Positions 31,747 to 43,779 of a stretch of DNA of 64,000 nucleotides are shown here, one piece after another. Location of the stretch: positions 930,001 to 994,000 of the forward strand of contig KQ964252.1 in NCBI GenBank assembly GCA_001566295.1, in the 5' to 3' direction. Source of the stretch: Microdochium bolleyi. Taxonomy: Eukaryota; Ascomycota; Sordariomycetes; Xylariales; Microdochiaceae. Position numbers and translations under genes: made by a program. The notes beneath the pieces are model-generated. The model saw only the letters and a program-made list of their open reading frames with translations, had not been told where the DNA came from and made no database searches. Each line of letters starts with the position of its first letter. Positions within the stretch are counted from its first letter, which is position 1.

Positions 31747-33591
31747 ATGGAATCCGACAACAAATCAGACTTTTTCAAAGGCGGGTTCGAGGGGTTCCCC
31801 CGACAACTTCCGGAGAACTGCGTCGAGTATGTCCTTGTGCTCATCGACCAGCATATGGAAATGCAAAAGCTACTTTCCGAGCTGGAGCATGTGCGCAAGC
31901 TGGCACTACAGAAATGCGCCGAACTCACAAAAGATTACATTTGGCAGCGCGACAGCTTTCAGCTTCAGATCAAGAGCAAGGATGGCCTGCGATACCTGCA
32001 TGGCATTACCAATTATGGCGACTCGGTTGAAGACGAGTGGCTCATAGTCTTTGTTATACGGGAGCTGACCCGGTCACGCAATGATCTTTGGGCGCAGGTC
32101 ACCGACAGCGACGGCGAGTTTCTTCTCATAGAGGCAGCCGATGCGGTACCAAAGTGGCTAAGTCCAGAGGTCGACAGCAACAGAGCCTGGATCAACCAGG
32201 GTCAGCTCAAGCTTATCACTCTCGAAGCGAGCAGGTCGGAGAAGAGGGCGTTGTTGCTCACAGAAGCAGTGCAGGCCCTACAGTCTAGCCAACAGCTCAC
32301 GACGCACTCTGCTCAGGTCGAGGAGGAAGCCTTCTACCGGCTCAAGAAATATCCTCAACAGATTGCGGATGCGTTACACTACTCTGTCCTCACGGTTCCA
32401 CGGAAGCTAGCTCACATGATCGATTCACGACCGACAGTCATAGCTGCGGCCGTGGAAGCTTTCTATGCCCGCAATCCAGTCTCGATGAAGCCCTTGGTTT
32501 CTGCGCCGGCTAGTGCTCACTTTCCACCCGAAGACCTCGTGTCTGTGAGCATAAAATTCACCAAAGTTCTCTTTGCGCAGTTGAAGTCGCAACAGTTCGC
32601 CAGTCCTGCGTCATGGGCGAAGGTGATACAGGCGGCCGAAGCCAAGGCAGAGCAAGACGAGACGACCCAGAGAGAGCTGGTCCGACTAGAGATGGGCATG
32701 AAGTTGACTAGTGGCTACGAAATGCTGGCAAATTCTGCTGGGGCCAAGGACAGTCGATTGCTTCGCGAGTTTGCGATCCTCCTCGAAGATCTTGAAACTG
32801 ATATTGAGCAAGAAGGGGCTACTGCACTTCCTACCGATGCCGCACTTAAGTCGTGGGCTCACGCAGGCCGAGACGATGACGAATCTTGGCTCGACATCAA
32901 TTTTGAGGATTTCGAGCACGAGCTTGGAGGGAGGAAATCAAAGACGCGCGGTCGGCAGAGCGGATTCGGTAGTGCTTCGACACATGCCGATCTGCAGAAA
33001 ATCGTGTCCCGGTTTGAATCGTTCATGAACGACGAGACAGCTGGCATCGATGGCGCCGAACTGGAGGACATGGACGAAGACGACGACCCTTCCAGCGACC
33101 AGGACACTGGTAGCGAAGACGAAGATGCTGGGGTGGAGTTCGACGAGGCGCAGTTTGCAAGAATGATGAGGGACATGATGGGTATCGCTAGTGGCGAAGT
33201 TCCACGGGGCGACTTCGCTTCGAAGAGGCGTTCTCAAGGTACGCAGAGCTTTGATTCACAAGAGGCAGACGATAGAGAGATCCGGGAGCTCTCTGCCCAG
33301 ATACAAGCCGAGCTCAACGAACATGGCGCTTTGAAACTGGGTCAAGGAACGCCGAAGGTCAAGACACTGAAGAACGGCGCAAAGGTTGAGGGCGATGCTG
33401 GCGGAGAAAGTGAGGAGGAAAGTGACGGAGATGTGGTGGATGTTGACTACAATCTTGCAAAGAACCTGCTCGAGAGCTTCAAGAGCCAAGCCGGGCTGGC
33501 TGGACCAGCAGGAAATATTTTGGGGATGCTGGGCATGCAATTACCCCGGGACGAGCAAGATGACCTCCACGAGGACCAGAAGCGTGTATAG
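31747..33591 (+). CDS. Ecdysoneless/SGT1-family protein
   Basis: Single exon, 614 aa. The ATG at 31747 gives MESDNKSDFFKGGFEGFPRQLPENCVEYVL, a good match to the start of the ECD/SGT1 family; upstream codons lack an ATG. The conserved N-terminal half includes DEWLIVFVIRELT, DSDGEFLLIEAADAVPKWL and the region around FYARNP. The C-terminal third is acidic and disordered (EDMDEDDDPSSDQD), ending in NLLESFKSQAG...LGMQLP. Fungal members were described as transcriptional regulators (S. pombe Sgt1). Animal ECD works with PRPF8 in splicing and with the R2TP chaperone. It is unrelated to the Hsp90 cochaperone also called SGT1. Exact role in this organism unknown. Confidence 0.88.
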   Translation: MESDNKSDFFKGGFEGFPRQLPENCVEYVLVLIDQHMEMQKLLSELEHVRKLALQKCAELTKDYIWQRDSFQLQIKSKDGLRYLHGITNYGDSVEDEWLIVFVIRELTRSRNDLWAQVTDSDGEFLLIEAADAVPKWLSPEVDSNRAWINQGQLKLITLEASRSEKRALLLTEAVQALQSSQQLTTHSAQVEEEAFYRLKKYPQQIADALHYSVLTVPRKLAHMIDSRPTVIAAAVEAFYARNPVSMKPLVSAPASAHFPPEDLVSVSIKFTKVLFAQLKSQQFASPASWAKVIQAAEAKAEQDETTQRELVRLEMGMKLTSGYEMLANSAGAKDSRLLREFAILLEDLETDIEQEGATALPTDAALKSWAHAGRDDDESWLDINFEDFEHELGGRKSKTRGRQSGFGSASTHADLQKIVSRFESFMNDETAGIDGAELEDMDEDDDPSSDQDTGSEDEDAGVEFDEAQFARMMRDMMGIASGEVPRGDFASKRRSQGTQSFDSQEADDREIRELSAQIQAELNEHGALKLGQGTPKVKTLKNGAKVEGDAGGESEEESDGDVVDVDYNLAKNLLESFKSQAGLAGPAGNILGMLGMQLPRDEQDDLHEDQKRV

Positions 33592-34089
33592 CACTGAGCA
33601 GAGGCCATCATCAAAGTTCATTGTGACTGATCTTGAGCCTATCTAAGCATGGAGATAATGCTCAGCACATCATTACATCTTAAAAGTAACTGCGACAGTG
33701 GTAGTGTTGATGGGCATTTCAATTTGTTGTTCAGAGCACGAGACGAGCACCCGACCCCACTAGAACTCACATGCGCAGGGGCATGCAACGACGTCACCGG
33801 ACCAGCCCAAGTTCCCATAGGCGGGTCCCCAGCACTTGATACTCCCACTCCACCACACATTGCTCGATGGCCGATCGACACATGCATGCGCCATCCAGTC
33901 GACAGGCATCCGCAGCGACCCAAGATACCCCATCACACAATCCCTCGCTTTCCACCCTCGTCTCCCACCATCGACACCTGCTGCCGCCGTACCAGGAAAC
34001 CATAAACCCTGTGGTGGAGGGCCATCGCCTGACGCCTGTCGCTCGTCCGTTACGAGCAAGACAAGGAACCGCTGCTACATGGCGCGACA
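33592..34089. other. Intergenic between ecdysoneless-type and AAA ATPase genes
   Basis: 498 bp, both neighbours on the plus strand, so it contains a terminator and a promoter. Overlapping open frames around 33640-34140 on both strands lack motifs. Confidence 0.45.
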
Positions 34090-36667
34090 ATGTGGCTCAG
34101 CAAGGGTATCTCTAGTCTCCAGAAGACATATGACGAAAGTTACTTGAAATGCTCAACAGCCGTATATTATGAGAGCCAGGTATATCATGCTCCCAGACAC
34201 ATGTCCTCTGCTCCCATACAGTCTTCATAGTTGGACTGACAGGCAGCCTCAAACAGGGTGACGAAAATGAGGCCATGCAAAGCTGGCGTAGTGCGCTTAC
34301 ACAGCTACGACAGAACCCGCTGGCTCGTACCTACACCCCCAGGTCGGAGACGGAGCGCGCCCTAGTCGACAGCATCAAGCAGCTCGAAGTTCAATGCAAG
34401 GAGCGCATCGACTTGCTCGAAGCACTGAGGCTATCTCGGCAGGATGACACGGCTCCGTCTGTGGGTGTCTCTGGCTCAGTCTCTGAACCACACGCATCCT
34501 GGCACTCTCCGTCACCTGCAACCACACCAGCAGCCGAGCGCGTATGGCTTGGGGATGGCACTATCCCTGCACTTTCATATACCGATCTGTCCAGGCCGCC
34601 ACCGCTGCCGAGTCGACCGACCTTTCCAGTAAGAGCTTCTTCCGAAAACACCGTCACAAATGGAGAGAGCCCTGGTCTGCGAAGCAGCCAGGTCTCGCGC
34701 ACACCACCGCGGCCGTCCCTGCCCCCGTATGGGTCTTCTACAAACACGCTCTCCACATCTAAGAACAATGCCGAGCGCTCTCAAAGTCCCGAGAAGCACA
34801 CAATGCGAACAACATTGAGGTCCGGAAAGTCAGACAAGACCTCAACCACTATTCACAAGTCACGAAGCTCAGGGCCAACCAAGAAGCCGGGGGCGAGTAT
34901 GGCCGCAACGTTGGCATGGACTGGGCGAGACTCTAGAGAGTCCAAGGTGAAGAGTCGGAGCCAAAATAAAACTCCACTACAGGCAAGAACGCCTGATCAG
35001 CGTCGATCTGGAGAGATTCCGAGAGTCAAAGCAACCACCGAACGCAACCAATGGGACAGCCATAGCAGACGACTGGTTGCCGCGCACGAGAGTGCTACCT
35101 CTACATCTGCATCAGCAAGTCGCTCTAGCCCAGAGCCTGTGCGGGACTCTGGCGAATTTTCCCACACAACGTCTTCAACCTTAGCCCTCGGGGCTGCATC
35201 GAATGCTCTTAACAATATGAATCTACAGGACCGGCATGATTCTGGTTCGAACCTGCGCGAGGAAATAGATGCACTCTCGAAGAGAGGTGCAGCTGCAGCT
35301 CATGATAAGCCCTCCGCCAGCAGAGGAGGCTCGCACGTTCCAGGCTCTAACTCCGAGTCGACAGTGAATAGAGTCAAGCGAAAGCCAGCCACAAGGAGCA
35401 GCGGCTTGGAGCCCAACAGTACAAGGAAGCGAGATGCGAAACACCGGACAGGTCGGGATCAGAGGGACACGCTGGAGTCGACCGACGAAGACCTGGGCGT
35501 CTCTCAAACGCCACGACGACGGCCGAAAGATCAGCAGCCAAGAAGTCACGGATCTTCTGAAGACGAAGGTGCTTCCACACAGACTTCGGAAGACGAGGAA
35601 ACCCGGAAAGCGAAGATGGAGTGGCAGAAGCGCAAGAAAGCCGTACTACGCAGCCTGCCGCCTGGCGTAGACGAAGCAGCAGCTCAGGCTATCTTCAACG
35701 AAATCGTCGTACAAGGCGACGAGGTTCATTGGAATGACGTAGCAGGTCTCGAGATCGCAAAGACGGCGCTGAGGGAAGCCGTGGTTTACCCCTTCCTGCG
35801 TCCCGACCTCTTCATGGGCCTGCGCGAGCCAGCCCGCGGTATGCTGCTATTTGGACCACCTGGTACTGGCAAGACCATGCTGGCCAGAGCCGTCGCCACG
35901 GAGTCGAAGTCTACATTCTTCTCCATCTCTGCAAGTAGCTTGACTAGCAAGTACTTGGGAGAATCAGAGAAGTTAGTACGAGCTCTGTTCGGGCTGGCCC
36001 GGGCCATGGCGCCGAGTATCATCTTTGTCGACGAGATAGACTCTTTATTGTCACAACGCTCAGGTTCCGGCGAGCACGAGGCGACGAGACGCATAAAAAC
36101 AGAGTTCCTGATCCAGTGGAGCGACTTGCAGCGAGCCGCGGCTGGTAAGGAGGCACCAGGGTCAGCAAAAGACCGTGGCGATCCGAATCGCGTACTTGTC
36201 CTGGCTGCTACAAACCTCCCATGGGCGATCGATGAAGCGGCCCGCAGGCGTTTCGTACGGCGTCAATATATCCCACTCCCAGAGGCTGAAACTCGATCTG
36301 TACAACTGAGGACATTGCTCGGTCAGCAGAACCACAACTTGTCTGACGACGACATTACTGACTTGGTGATGCTGACTGACGGTACGTCTCCTTCGTTACC
36401 CACACGACTGCCTTCTTCCTCAGTAAACCAACTAACTTCTCGATAGGCTTCTCTGGATCTGACATTACAGCTTTGGCCAAGGATGCGGCAATGGGCCCCC
36501 TTCGATCGTTAGGGGAGGCGTTGCTTCACATGACCATGGACGAGATCCGTCCGATCGGGTTCGATGACTTCCGAGCGAGTCTCCGCACCATACGTCCCAG
36601 TGTTGACAAGGATGGCCTCAAGGAGTACGAGGACTGGGCTAAGCAATTTGGAGAACGAGGTGGATGA
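34090..36667 (+). CDS. MIT-domain AAA ATPase (spastin/Yta6/Sap1-like)
   Basis: Three exons: 34090-34179, 34257-36381 and 36447-36667; 811 aa. The 30-codon first exon was placed because it supplies the first MIT helix (LQKTYDESYLKCSTAVYYESQ), which continues in exon 2 as GDENEAMQSWRSAL; the 77-bp intron has GTATAT, a GACTGAC branch point and CAG. A long Ser/Arg-rich disordered region (about 90-440) precedes the AAA module. That module has Walker A GPPGTGKT (about 562), Walker B IIFVDEID (about 618), the Arg-finger region and the Vps4-type C-terminal helix (PSVDKDGLKEYEDWAKQFGE). The meiotic-clade AAA plus MIT suggests a microtubule-severing or ESCRT-type remodelling enzyme. Yeast homologues Yta6 and Sap1 are poorly understood, so the substrate is unknown. 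Confidence 0.88.
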
Positions 36668-36955
36668 TTTGTGGCATTATCGCACAAAGGGAGCCACTCG
36701 CTTTTTTGGATCATCCGATGACGAACACTGCCGGTTGGCCAATGGCTCGTTTCGACCAGAACTTCGTAGTGACAAGCACAAGATCCAATACCACCCCAGT
36801 TCCATATTTGTCCAGCTGTTTGATACATTGAAAGACCACCCCCGGCGCGTCTGACATTGCTAGTTGTTTCCATGCAGGATTGCCTTCCCCTCAAGAGTGG
36901 CGCTTTTCCCCACCCACTATGAACCTCCCTTAGTTGTGCTGATGCCCGCTTCCCT

Positions 36956-37728
36956 CTATGGCACGTTTTCCGCCCTCGCCGACTCGGCTTCGGCCTTTGA
37001 GAAGCCGGCCTCGTCCTGCAACCGATCCTGCTGCTCCTGGAGCCTCCTTCCCACGGGACTTCTCGCGAGCTTTGCCCTCTTGGCCTCGAGCGCGGCTTCC
37101 CTCGCCGCCGCGTCGGCGCGCGCCTGCTCCTCCTTCTTCTGCACGCGGCGCTCGTTCTTGGCAGCCCGCTTGGCAATCTTCTCCTCGATGAGCTCCTCTA
37201 GGGACGGTACGGCAGGACGGGCCTCGATGGCCTCGCCGTAGGGTGCGAGAATATGCTTGACTACATGCCGCACATGCTGCGACTCGCGCCACGAGGTCTG
37301 TATCGAGATGATGTCGCCCTGGCGGACCGAGTTACGGGGGTCGTGGACTAGGGCATAGCGGGGTTGTTTGAAGTGCTAGATGTATGCCACGTTAGTCTGA
37401 GATTGTGTCTGGAAGCGTTGTCCGCGGGTGCCTTTGCGTGAAGGAGGCCGGAGGTTGTCTGAGAGTCATGTTCACTGCACAAGTGCCCATGAGATCTGGC
37501 GGCCCCCGACTCTTGGGCTCTGCCTCTTCTCGGGCAAGGAAGGGCCTCGCGGCATCGTGTCGTGCTCACCTTGTTGATCCTCTTCTCCCACCGCTGGCCT
37601 CCGAGCTTAACCTTGACAGTTTTGTCCATGAGCCCCGCCGATACGACGATGCCGTGGAACTCCTTGGGCACGGTCGGCAACAGCTCCGTGACAACCTTCC
37701 GCGCAGCCGCGAGGTTTGCGGTCGCCAT
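36956..37728 (-). CDS. Mitochondrial small ribosomal subunit protein uS17m
   Basis: Two exons, 37570-37728 and 36956-37375; 192 aa. The S17 OB-fold is visible: HGIVVSAGLMDKTVKVKLGGQRWEKRINK, then HFKQPRYALVHDPRNSVRQGDIISI. A long charged, Ala/Arg/Lys/Glu-rich helical tail (about residues 105-192) is an extension expected of mitochondrial, not bacterial, S17. No separate presequence is evident; the N-terminus MATANLAAARKVV is itself amphipathic. The intron is long for this window (194 bp), with branch point CTAAC and TAG acceptor. Confidence 0.88.
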
Positions 37729-39809
37729 CCTTGCTGTAGATTATATGTATGTGCCTGCTGCTGGGGCTGTGGTGCTCGCACGCAGCGTTCTCCGTGTCTG
37801 ATTTGTCGTCAAGAGGGTGCCTGCACGGGTTGGTGCTGAAGATGGATGAGAGTGGTCGCCCGGGTCCGCGAGAGGACGCTGCTCTGATCTGAGAGCAGTG
37901 TGAGATCGGGGGACGCAGGGACTTCCGCAAGAGCTACGTCGGCTTTGTGATTTGTCGTGCTTCGGTTGGCGGCGAGAGGATGCTGCTCAAGCTGACCCTT
38001 GTCCATGAGGTGGACATTGAAATTCTTAGGAACAACCTCCATGCCAAGACTCGAGCCCGCTAGCGCGAGCGGACAAGTGCCGCTTAGCTAAGCTGGGTCC
38101 ATGAACACGTCGAGATCCCAACGACTATTAGACAACTTGATGTTGCGTGTTGTGAAGCATAGGTATGTACTTTGACACCTTTCAATTGATCACGACTTGG
38201 AATTCGCTTTTATTGCCCTGCCCGCAACTGGACTGTAGCGCCGAACCCAATCATCACTGGCGTTGAGACGACATAATGATGTTGGCGACATGCTTTCCAG
38301 TCACGAACAAAGTATCACGCCTGGAGAGGCTGTCCTGGGCTCAGAGAGAGTACTGTGATGGAGATTGAACCCAGGACCACTGGCAGAAGGACATCATCGC
38401 GGACATATGTGCTCGTGTAGATGGCCCTAAAACCCTACTCTTTCCACCGTGCCACGCAGCCGGTATTTCCATGCAACCTTTTGTCCTGGAAGCCATTCCG
38501 GTTCCAGAAGCAAGGTTTGATGGAGCTGTAGAGCTGAAGTGGTTGCCTGGGATATAGCTCGACGTGACGGCCGGCTGGAGAAATGATGTCCAAGTAGGGT
38601 TCTCGGCGTTATCTGCGGGGGATGGCCATAAACAGCGACCAGCTGCCAGGCACCAGACACTGAGGAAGTCTGGACCAATGTTTCCTACAGGCTGCGGTAC
38701 TACCTGAGCTGATGCCAGCCATCTCGAAGGCCGCGGGGCCCGAAAGGTATTCTCGTGAACCGGCCGAGAAGTGGCTGCTCGTGCATCAGAGTAAAGATCG
38801 GCTGGATGGTTGTCGAGTGCGCGACTGATAAGAACAAACTCTGCCAGGACGGGACAAGGGCACCATCATCCATGTCACTGCCTCGATGGAGCAACATGGG
38901 GAGTGTGGCCCCGGCTGAAAGAAGCAAGATGACCACGTGTAGCGTGCTCCGTCCCTCCGTGTATCGGCGCTCGGCCGTAACGGCTGGGCTGCGCCTTGGG
39001 CCGACCGAGGTGGATGGGCAGGCACAGCTCGCAGGGCTAGCCACGACGGGCAGACAGGAAAGCAGACGGGAGTGACGGGGCCGAAACCTGGAAACCCGGG
39101 ATGTGTCCTTTGCAGGCTTATCAATCTAATCTGATCGGGCTCGGGGCGAGCAGGCAGGTTGTCTATGAATCTTGAGGCGGCAGGCTCGGCAGGATCAATC
39201 ATCAATCTGTGTCCACTTCCCGCCTTGGGCCAATGTTTCCTTCCAAGGTTCCTGGAGAGCTGCCCCCCATCCCGCCCGCACCAGCTCCGCACCTGCACCC
39301 GGCACCGGCAGCTCCCTACCATGAAAGCCTCCAGGGTACCCGTGCACTGTACTCCGTGCCCAATTGCCCGCAACGCCTGCTCCTCACCACCCGCCCGCCG
39401 CTTGTACTTGCTGGCCACTTTTGGGTAGCTCTGCTCCGTACCGCAGCTGCCGGCCACTCAATTCTTTTTTTTCGATTGACCCAGGCCGCCCGCAACGCAA
39501 CCTCATCGCTACCTCATCATCCCCACCACGCCCGCCCCAAGCTCGGCATCTCGACGGCCTCATCCTCTCCACGCCCACCGCGCACTCCCGCCTGGCCCTC
39601 TGCCTCCTCGTCCTTCTCGCCAGCCATCGACCACGCTCTCGCCGCTGCCCGCCGTTGCCACGCCGCCCTCGTCCTCAGGTGTCTGTGGTCGACACCCGCT
39701 CGCCCGCCAGCCCGCCCGCACGTCCCCGACACGCCGCGCTTGCGCGACCACAGAAACCCTGGCGCTTCAACCCGGAGCTCTCGGCGCAGGCCCTCCAGCT
39801 GCGGCCACC
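37729..39809. other. Divergent intergenic region, uS17m and mitoferrin
   Basis: 2.1 kb without a supported gene. The last ~500 bp before the carrier gene are very C-rich, giving long open frames of Pro/Ser/Arg on the plus strand that look like composition artefacts of a leader or promoter. A CACGTG occurs near 38935. No GATA cluster obvious for iron control. Confidence 0.45.
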
Positions 39810-41054
39810 ATGGCCCAGCCCACCGCCGAGCCCGTCGAGGAGTACGAGTATGAGGCTCTCCCGCCAAACTTCTCCCTCGTTCAGAATATGGCCGCCGGCG
39901 CCTTCGCCGGTATCGCCGAGCACACCGTCATGTACCCCATCGACGCCATCAAGGTACGGGCCTCCTCGCACATGCCTCACACACGCCTCGCCCTGCCTGG
40001 CTGCGCCGCGATTTACGCATTTTAGCGACGCTAATATCCCCCTGCCTCACTTATGTAGACCCGCATGCAGATCGTCAATCCCGCCGGTACCTCGGCCTAC
40101 AATGGCATGATTCAGAGTACAATGAGGATAGCCTCGGGTGAAGGTGTCCTCAAGTTATGGCGAGGCATGTCCAGTGTTGTTGTCGGCGCCGGTACGATGC
40201 CACTCCCGCCCAGCGATCATGTTCTGTGGGGGCGATAGCTTACTTCTCTTCAGGTCCCGCGCACGCCGTCTACTTCGCCACGTATGAGGCTGTCAAGCAC
40301 CTCATGGGCGGTAACCAGGCGGGTGTCCACCACCCGCTCGCTGCCGCCACCAGTGGAGCCTGTGCTACCATCGCCAGCGATGCATTGATGAATCCTTTCG
40401 ATGGTATGTGTTATGCCGTCAACCTAGGCGCATGCGTAATGCACAATGTCAGACGTTCCAAGCTGACAACGACCCGACAGTCATCAAACAACGTATGCAG
40501 ATTCAAAACTCGAGCAAAATGTACCGCTCCATGTTCGATTGCGCAAAATATGTATATCGGACTGAGGGCCTCGGGGCCTTTTACGTCTCTTACCCCACAA
40601 CGCTGTCCATGACGGTGCCCTTCACGGCTCTCCAGTTTCTCGCCTACGAGTCGATATCGACAACCATGAACCCCGAGAAGAAGTACGACCCTTTCACCCA
40701 CTGTGTCGCTGGTGCCGTTGCGGGAGGCTTCGCGGCAGCTCTCACAACACCTATGGATGTTATCAAGACGATGCTGCAGACTCGAGGCACAGCTGCTGAT
40801 GCCGAGCTGCGTTCTGTCAACGGCTTCGTAGCTGGCTGCAAACTTTTATATCAGCGTGAGGGATCTCGGGGCTTTTTCAAGGGTGTCAAGCCGCGCATCG
40901 TGACAACCATGCCCAGCACTGCCATCTGCTGGACTGCCTACGAAGCATCAAAGTATGTTGTCACCCTCGTTGGTCGTCGCCTTGACGGCCTGAAGCAACA
41001 GCTGCTAACATCACCCGCAGGGCTTACTTCATCCGGACCAACACTGCTTCTTGA
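39810..41054 (+). CDS. Mitoferrin-type mitochondrial carrier (Mrs3/Mrs4)
   Basis: Five exons: 39810-39953, 40059-40191, 40254-40403, 40481-40952 and 41021-41054; 310 aa, the usual length. Three carrier repeats are present, each with the P-x-D/E-x-x-K signature: MYPIDAIKTRMQ, MNPFDVIKQRMQIQ and TTPMDVIKTMLQTRG. The last exon encodes only the end, AYFIRTNTAS. Overall sequence (LVQNMAAGAFAGIAEHTVMYPIDAIK, HAVYFATYEAVKHLMGG) fits the Mrs3/4 group, which imports ferrous iron across the inner membrane for heme and Fe-S cluster synthesis. Three introns fall within or next to the signature motifs. Iron as substrate is inferred from the family. Confidence 0.92.
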
Positions 41055-42061
41055 GATAGTCTATCTGGAACGAGACCTCGCTAAAAGGTCTGCTCCGCCA
41101 CTCATCAACTGTGCGGAGCTTTCTGCTCGACCCCAACCACGCAATGGGGTTATCACAACTTCTTCTGGTCCACTCAATCACTGCAGCGGGAAGGCCGAGT
41201 CTGCTGCACAGCAATAGCTACCTCTGTTCCAGGTTCACACCAGGCATGAGCTCGTGCGAAGCTTGGCTGATTGCTTGGTCCCGGGTATTGCTTTGGGCTG
41301 CCATGTTCGTGCAGAGTAGGGACAGCCTCACATTTACGACTTCACCATTGCCCAGTCGGCGCGGAGTCGATTGGGACTGTACATAAACAATTTCTTTCTA
41401 TCGGTTTACGTCACACGAAATACTGCGGACTCAACGAAACTCACAGCCACGAGACGGAGATCGATCTGCCAGACTAGCAGGCTCCATTGGAGCTGCGTCC
41501 TGCACCGCGGCGCCCTGTATGAACTCATGATATGTTCAACTAGAACCTGGGATTATATAGAATCGCTGCGATATCTTTGGAGAGTGCTCTGGGCAGACAT
41601 GTACAACTACTCTGAGACGATAGGCGAAAATATTAAGCACGAGAAGGATTACCCGTGGCTGCCGTTTGCAGTTTCTCAATGGATCTTAAGACCGATGTTG
41701 GTGAAACATGCCAGCAAGTGCGCGCATTGTTACCTATGCGTCGCAGTAGATGCTATTAGACCAGTTCTCAGCTTGCGTATCACGCATTCTGGTAATATAC
41801 TTGAGTACTCATCCCGAGCTCCCGCGGAATGGTGCGCCTCGCGATCCACCGAGTTGCCTTCATCCCCCACCGCCATCAGCACACTTATGCTAAATAGAAG
41901 CCTCTCACTATCGATCTACGTCGCTCACAATTGGGGCATTTATGGAAGCAGCAAGAAGCGACATTGCTAGTTAAAGACTTTCTATCAAGAAGGATTTAAA
42001 ACAAAGGCCAGACGACATCATTATCATCACCATCATCCCCAAATCTGCATGCACTACTCCT
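41055..42061. other. Convergent 3' intergenic region, mitoferrin and DNAJC3-type genes
   Basis: 1.0 kb, relatively AT-rich between 41380 and 42000. A 199-codon open frame (41371-41970, plus) has no recognisable motif. Nothing else supported. Confidence 0.45.
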
Positions 42062-43779
42062 TCACCCACCGAATGGGAACCCTCCGGGAAAGCCACCGCC
42101 GCCGCCGCCGCCTCTTGAGCCTCCAAACTTGAAGTTAAATTGCGGCCCACCACCACCGCCACCGCCCTGCTGGAACATAAACGGATTACCACCCCCTCCG
42201 AACCCACCGAACGGATGGCCCCCGTGGTGCTGGGGCTCGTTCGAGTTCGGGTCGTCCCCGCTATCGAAGCGCTGCCGGAGCTCGGGCGTGCTGAGCACCT
42301 CGTACGCCTCATTGATGCTCGCCATCTTCTTCTCGGCCTCCTCCTTGGTGATGCCCAACTTGACCGCCTTGTCCGGATGGTGCACCTTACTGAGCTTGCG
42401 GTACGCCGACTTGATCTGCCGCTCGTCGGCATCGCGCGCCACGCCGAGCACCTTGTAGTAGTCCTTGGTCTTGCTGCGCTTCAGCTCAAGCTGGGCCTTC
42501 TGCATGAGCGTGTTGACCAGGTCGCGCTTCTCGGGCCGCAGCTCCGAGGCCTTCTGCAGGGTGTTGATGCTGGCCTCGTACTCGTCCGCGTCGAGCTGCC
42601 CTTTGGCCCGGTAGAGTAGACCGAAGAAGGAGCCCTCGGGGTCCCGCTCCAGGGCTTCGGGGCAGTATATACTGGCTTTTTTCCCGCTCGCCTGTGGGGG
42701 GTCAGATGGTGTTAGCGTGCACTGGTTCTTCAGCGGATGGGGAAAATATATATATCTGAGCCCATATGACATACCTCGTAGTAAGCCTGGCACGCAGTCT
42801 CCACGAGCCTCGTGATCAGTGCCTCGGGGGCCTTGTCCGGCATGGTGCCAGCATCCTTAAGCGCCTTGACCTGCTCCTTGACCTCATTGATCAGACCCGG
42901 CACGGCATCCTCGCCCGAGCCAGACGGCACGAGCAGCTTGGCGGCCGTCATGGGCTGGTTCTTCTCGAGCGCCTTGTTGACCCGTGCCAGCGTCTTCTCG
43001 ATGCTCTTCTCCTGTTTCAACAGCTTCCGGCACGACTTGGACTCCGGGTCAGAATGCAGACACTTGCGGATGTGCGCCATACCCTGGTCAACATCGCCCA
43101 GGCCGTAGAACGTCGTGGCCGAGATGGTCAGGAAGGGATCCGTGTCGCCTGTGCGTAGCTGTAGGACGTGCTGCAGGTCGCCCATGCCCTCCTCGACCTC
43201 GCCCTTGGCGAAGCGGCACTTGGAGCGCAGCTCGCGCAGGCCCGCAGCGCGGTTGGCGGTCTGGATCGCCGCGCCGGCCTGGGATATGCATTCGTCCCAC
43301 TGCCCCGCGGCCGCGGCGGCCTCGGCGAGCTTGGAGGCACCCTCGGCCTCGACGAGCGCCACGTAATCCGCGGACGACTCGGTGTGGCGAGCGAGGCGGT
43401 ACTGCTCACGGGCCGCGTTCCAGTCTGCGTTGCGGGCGCGGAGCTTGCCAAGCTGGAGGTGGGCGCCCTCGAATCCGGGTCGCAGCTCGAGGACGCGGTT
43501 GAAGTCGGATGTGGCTTGGGAGGTGCGGCCGAGGGAAAGATAGGCAGTGGCGCGCTTGAAAAAGGTGAGGTAGTCGGCCGGGTCGCGGGCGATGGCGGCA
43601 TCGTAGTAGGTGAGGGCCTCGGAGGCCTGGCCGTTGGCGAGGTAGACCTGCGCGGAGGCGAGGAGGGAGGAGATTGGGGTGTCGGAGGGGATGTCCTCGG
43701 GGCTGAGGGCGCAGACGCCGCGCGCGGAGGAGAGGACGGCGGTGGCCGCGAGGGCCAGGGCCGGGAGGTTGACGAGCAT
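42062..43779 (-). CDS. ER TPR/J-domain chaperone (DNAJC3/P58IPK-like)
   Basis: Two exons, 42775-43779 and 42062-42691; 544 aa. A signal peptide (MLVNLPALALAATAVLSSARGVCA) is followed by tandem TPR repeats through about residue 380 (for example SEALTYYDAAIARDPADYLTFFKRATAYLSLG as a typical unit, split here only for recognition). The J domain is near residues 400-465, with KVHHPDK and the SINEAYEVLS helix. A very Gly/Phe-rich C-terminus ends PFGG. The combination matches animal DNAJC3 and its fungal counterparts, ER-lumen cochaperones of BiP that bind unfolded clients through the TPRs. There is no KDEL/HDEL-type retention signal, so how it stays in the ER is unclear. It is divergent from the HAUS1 gene. 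Confidence 0.9.

Noticed and set aside
38345..38420. tRNA-like B-box (GGTTCAATC on the minus strand)
   Set aside because: The flanking bases do not form a T-stem, and no anticodon or acceptor stem can be drawn.
39364..40110. Pro/Arg/Ser-rich frame running into the mitoferrin gene
   Set aside because: It reads the C-rich leader and then the carrier gene out of frame. No motif.
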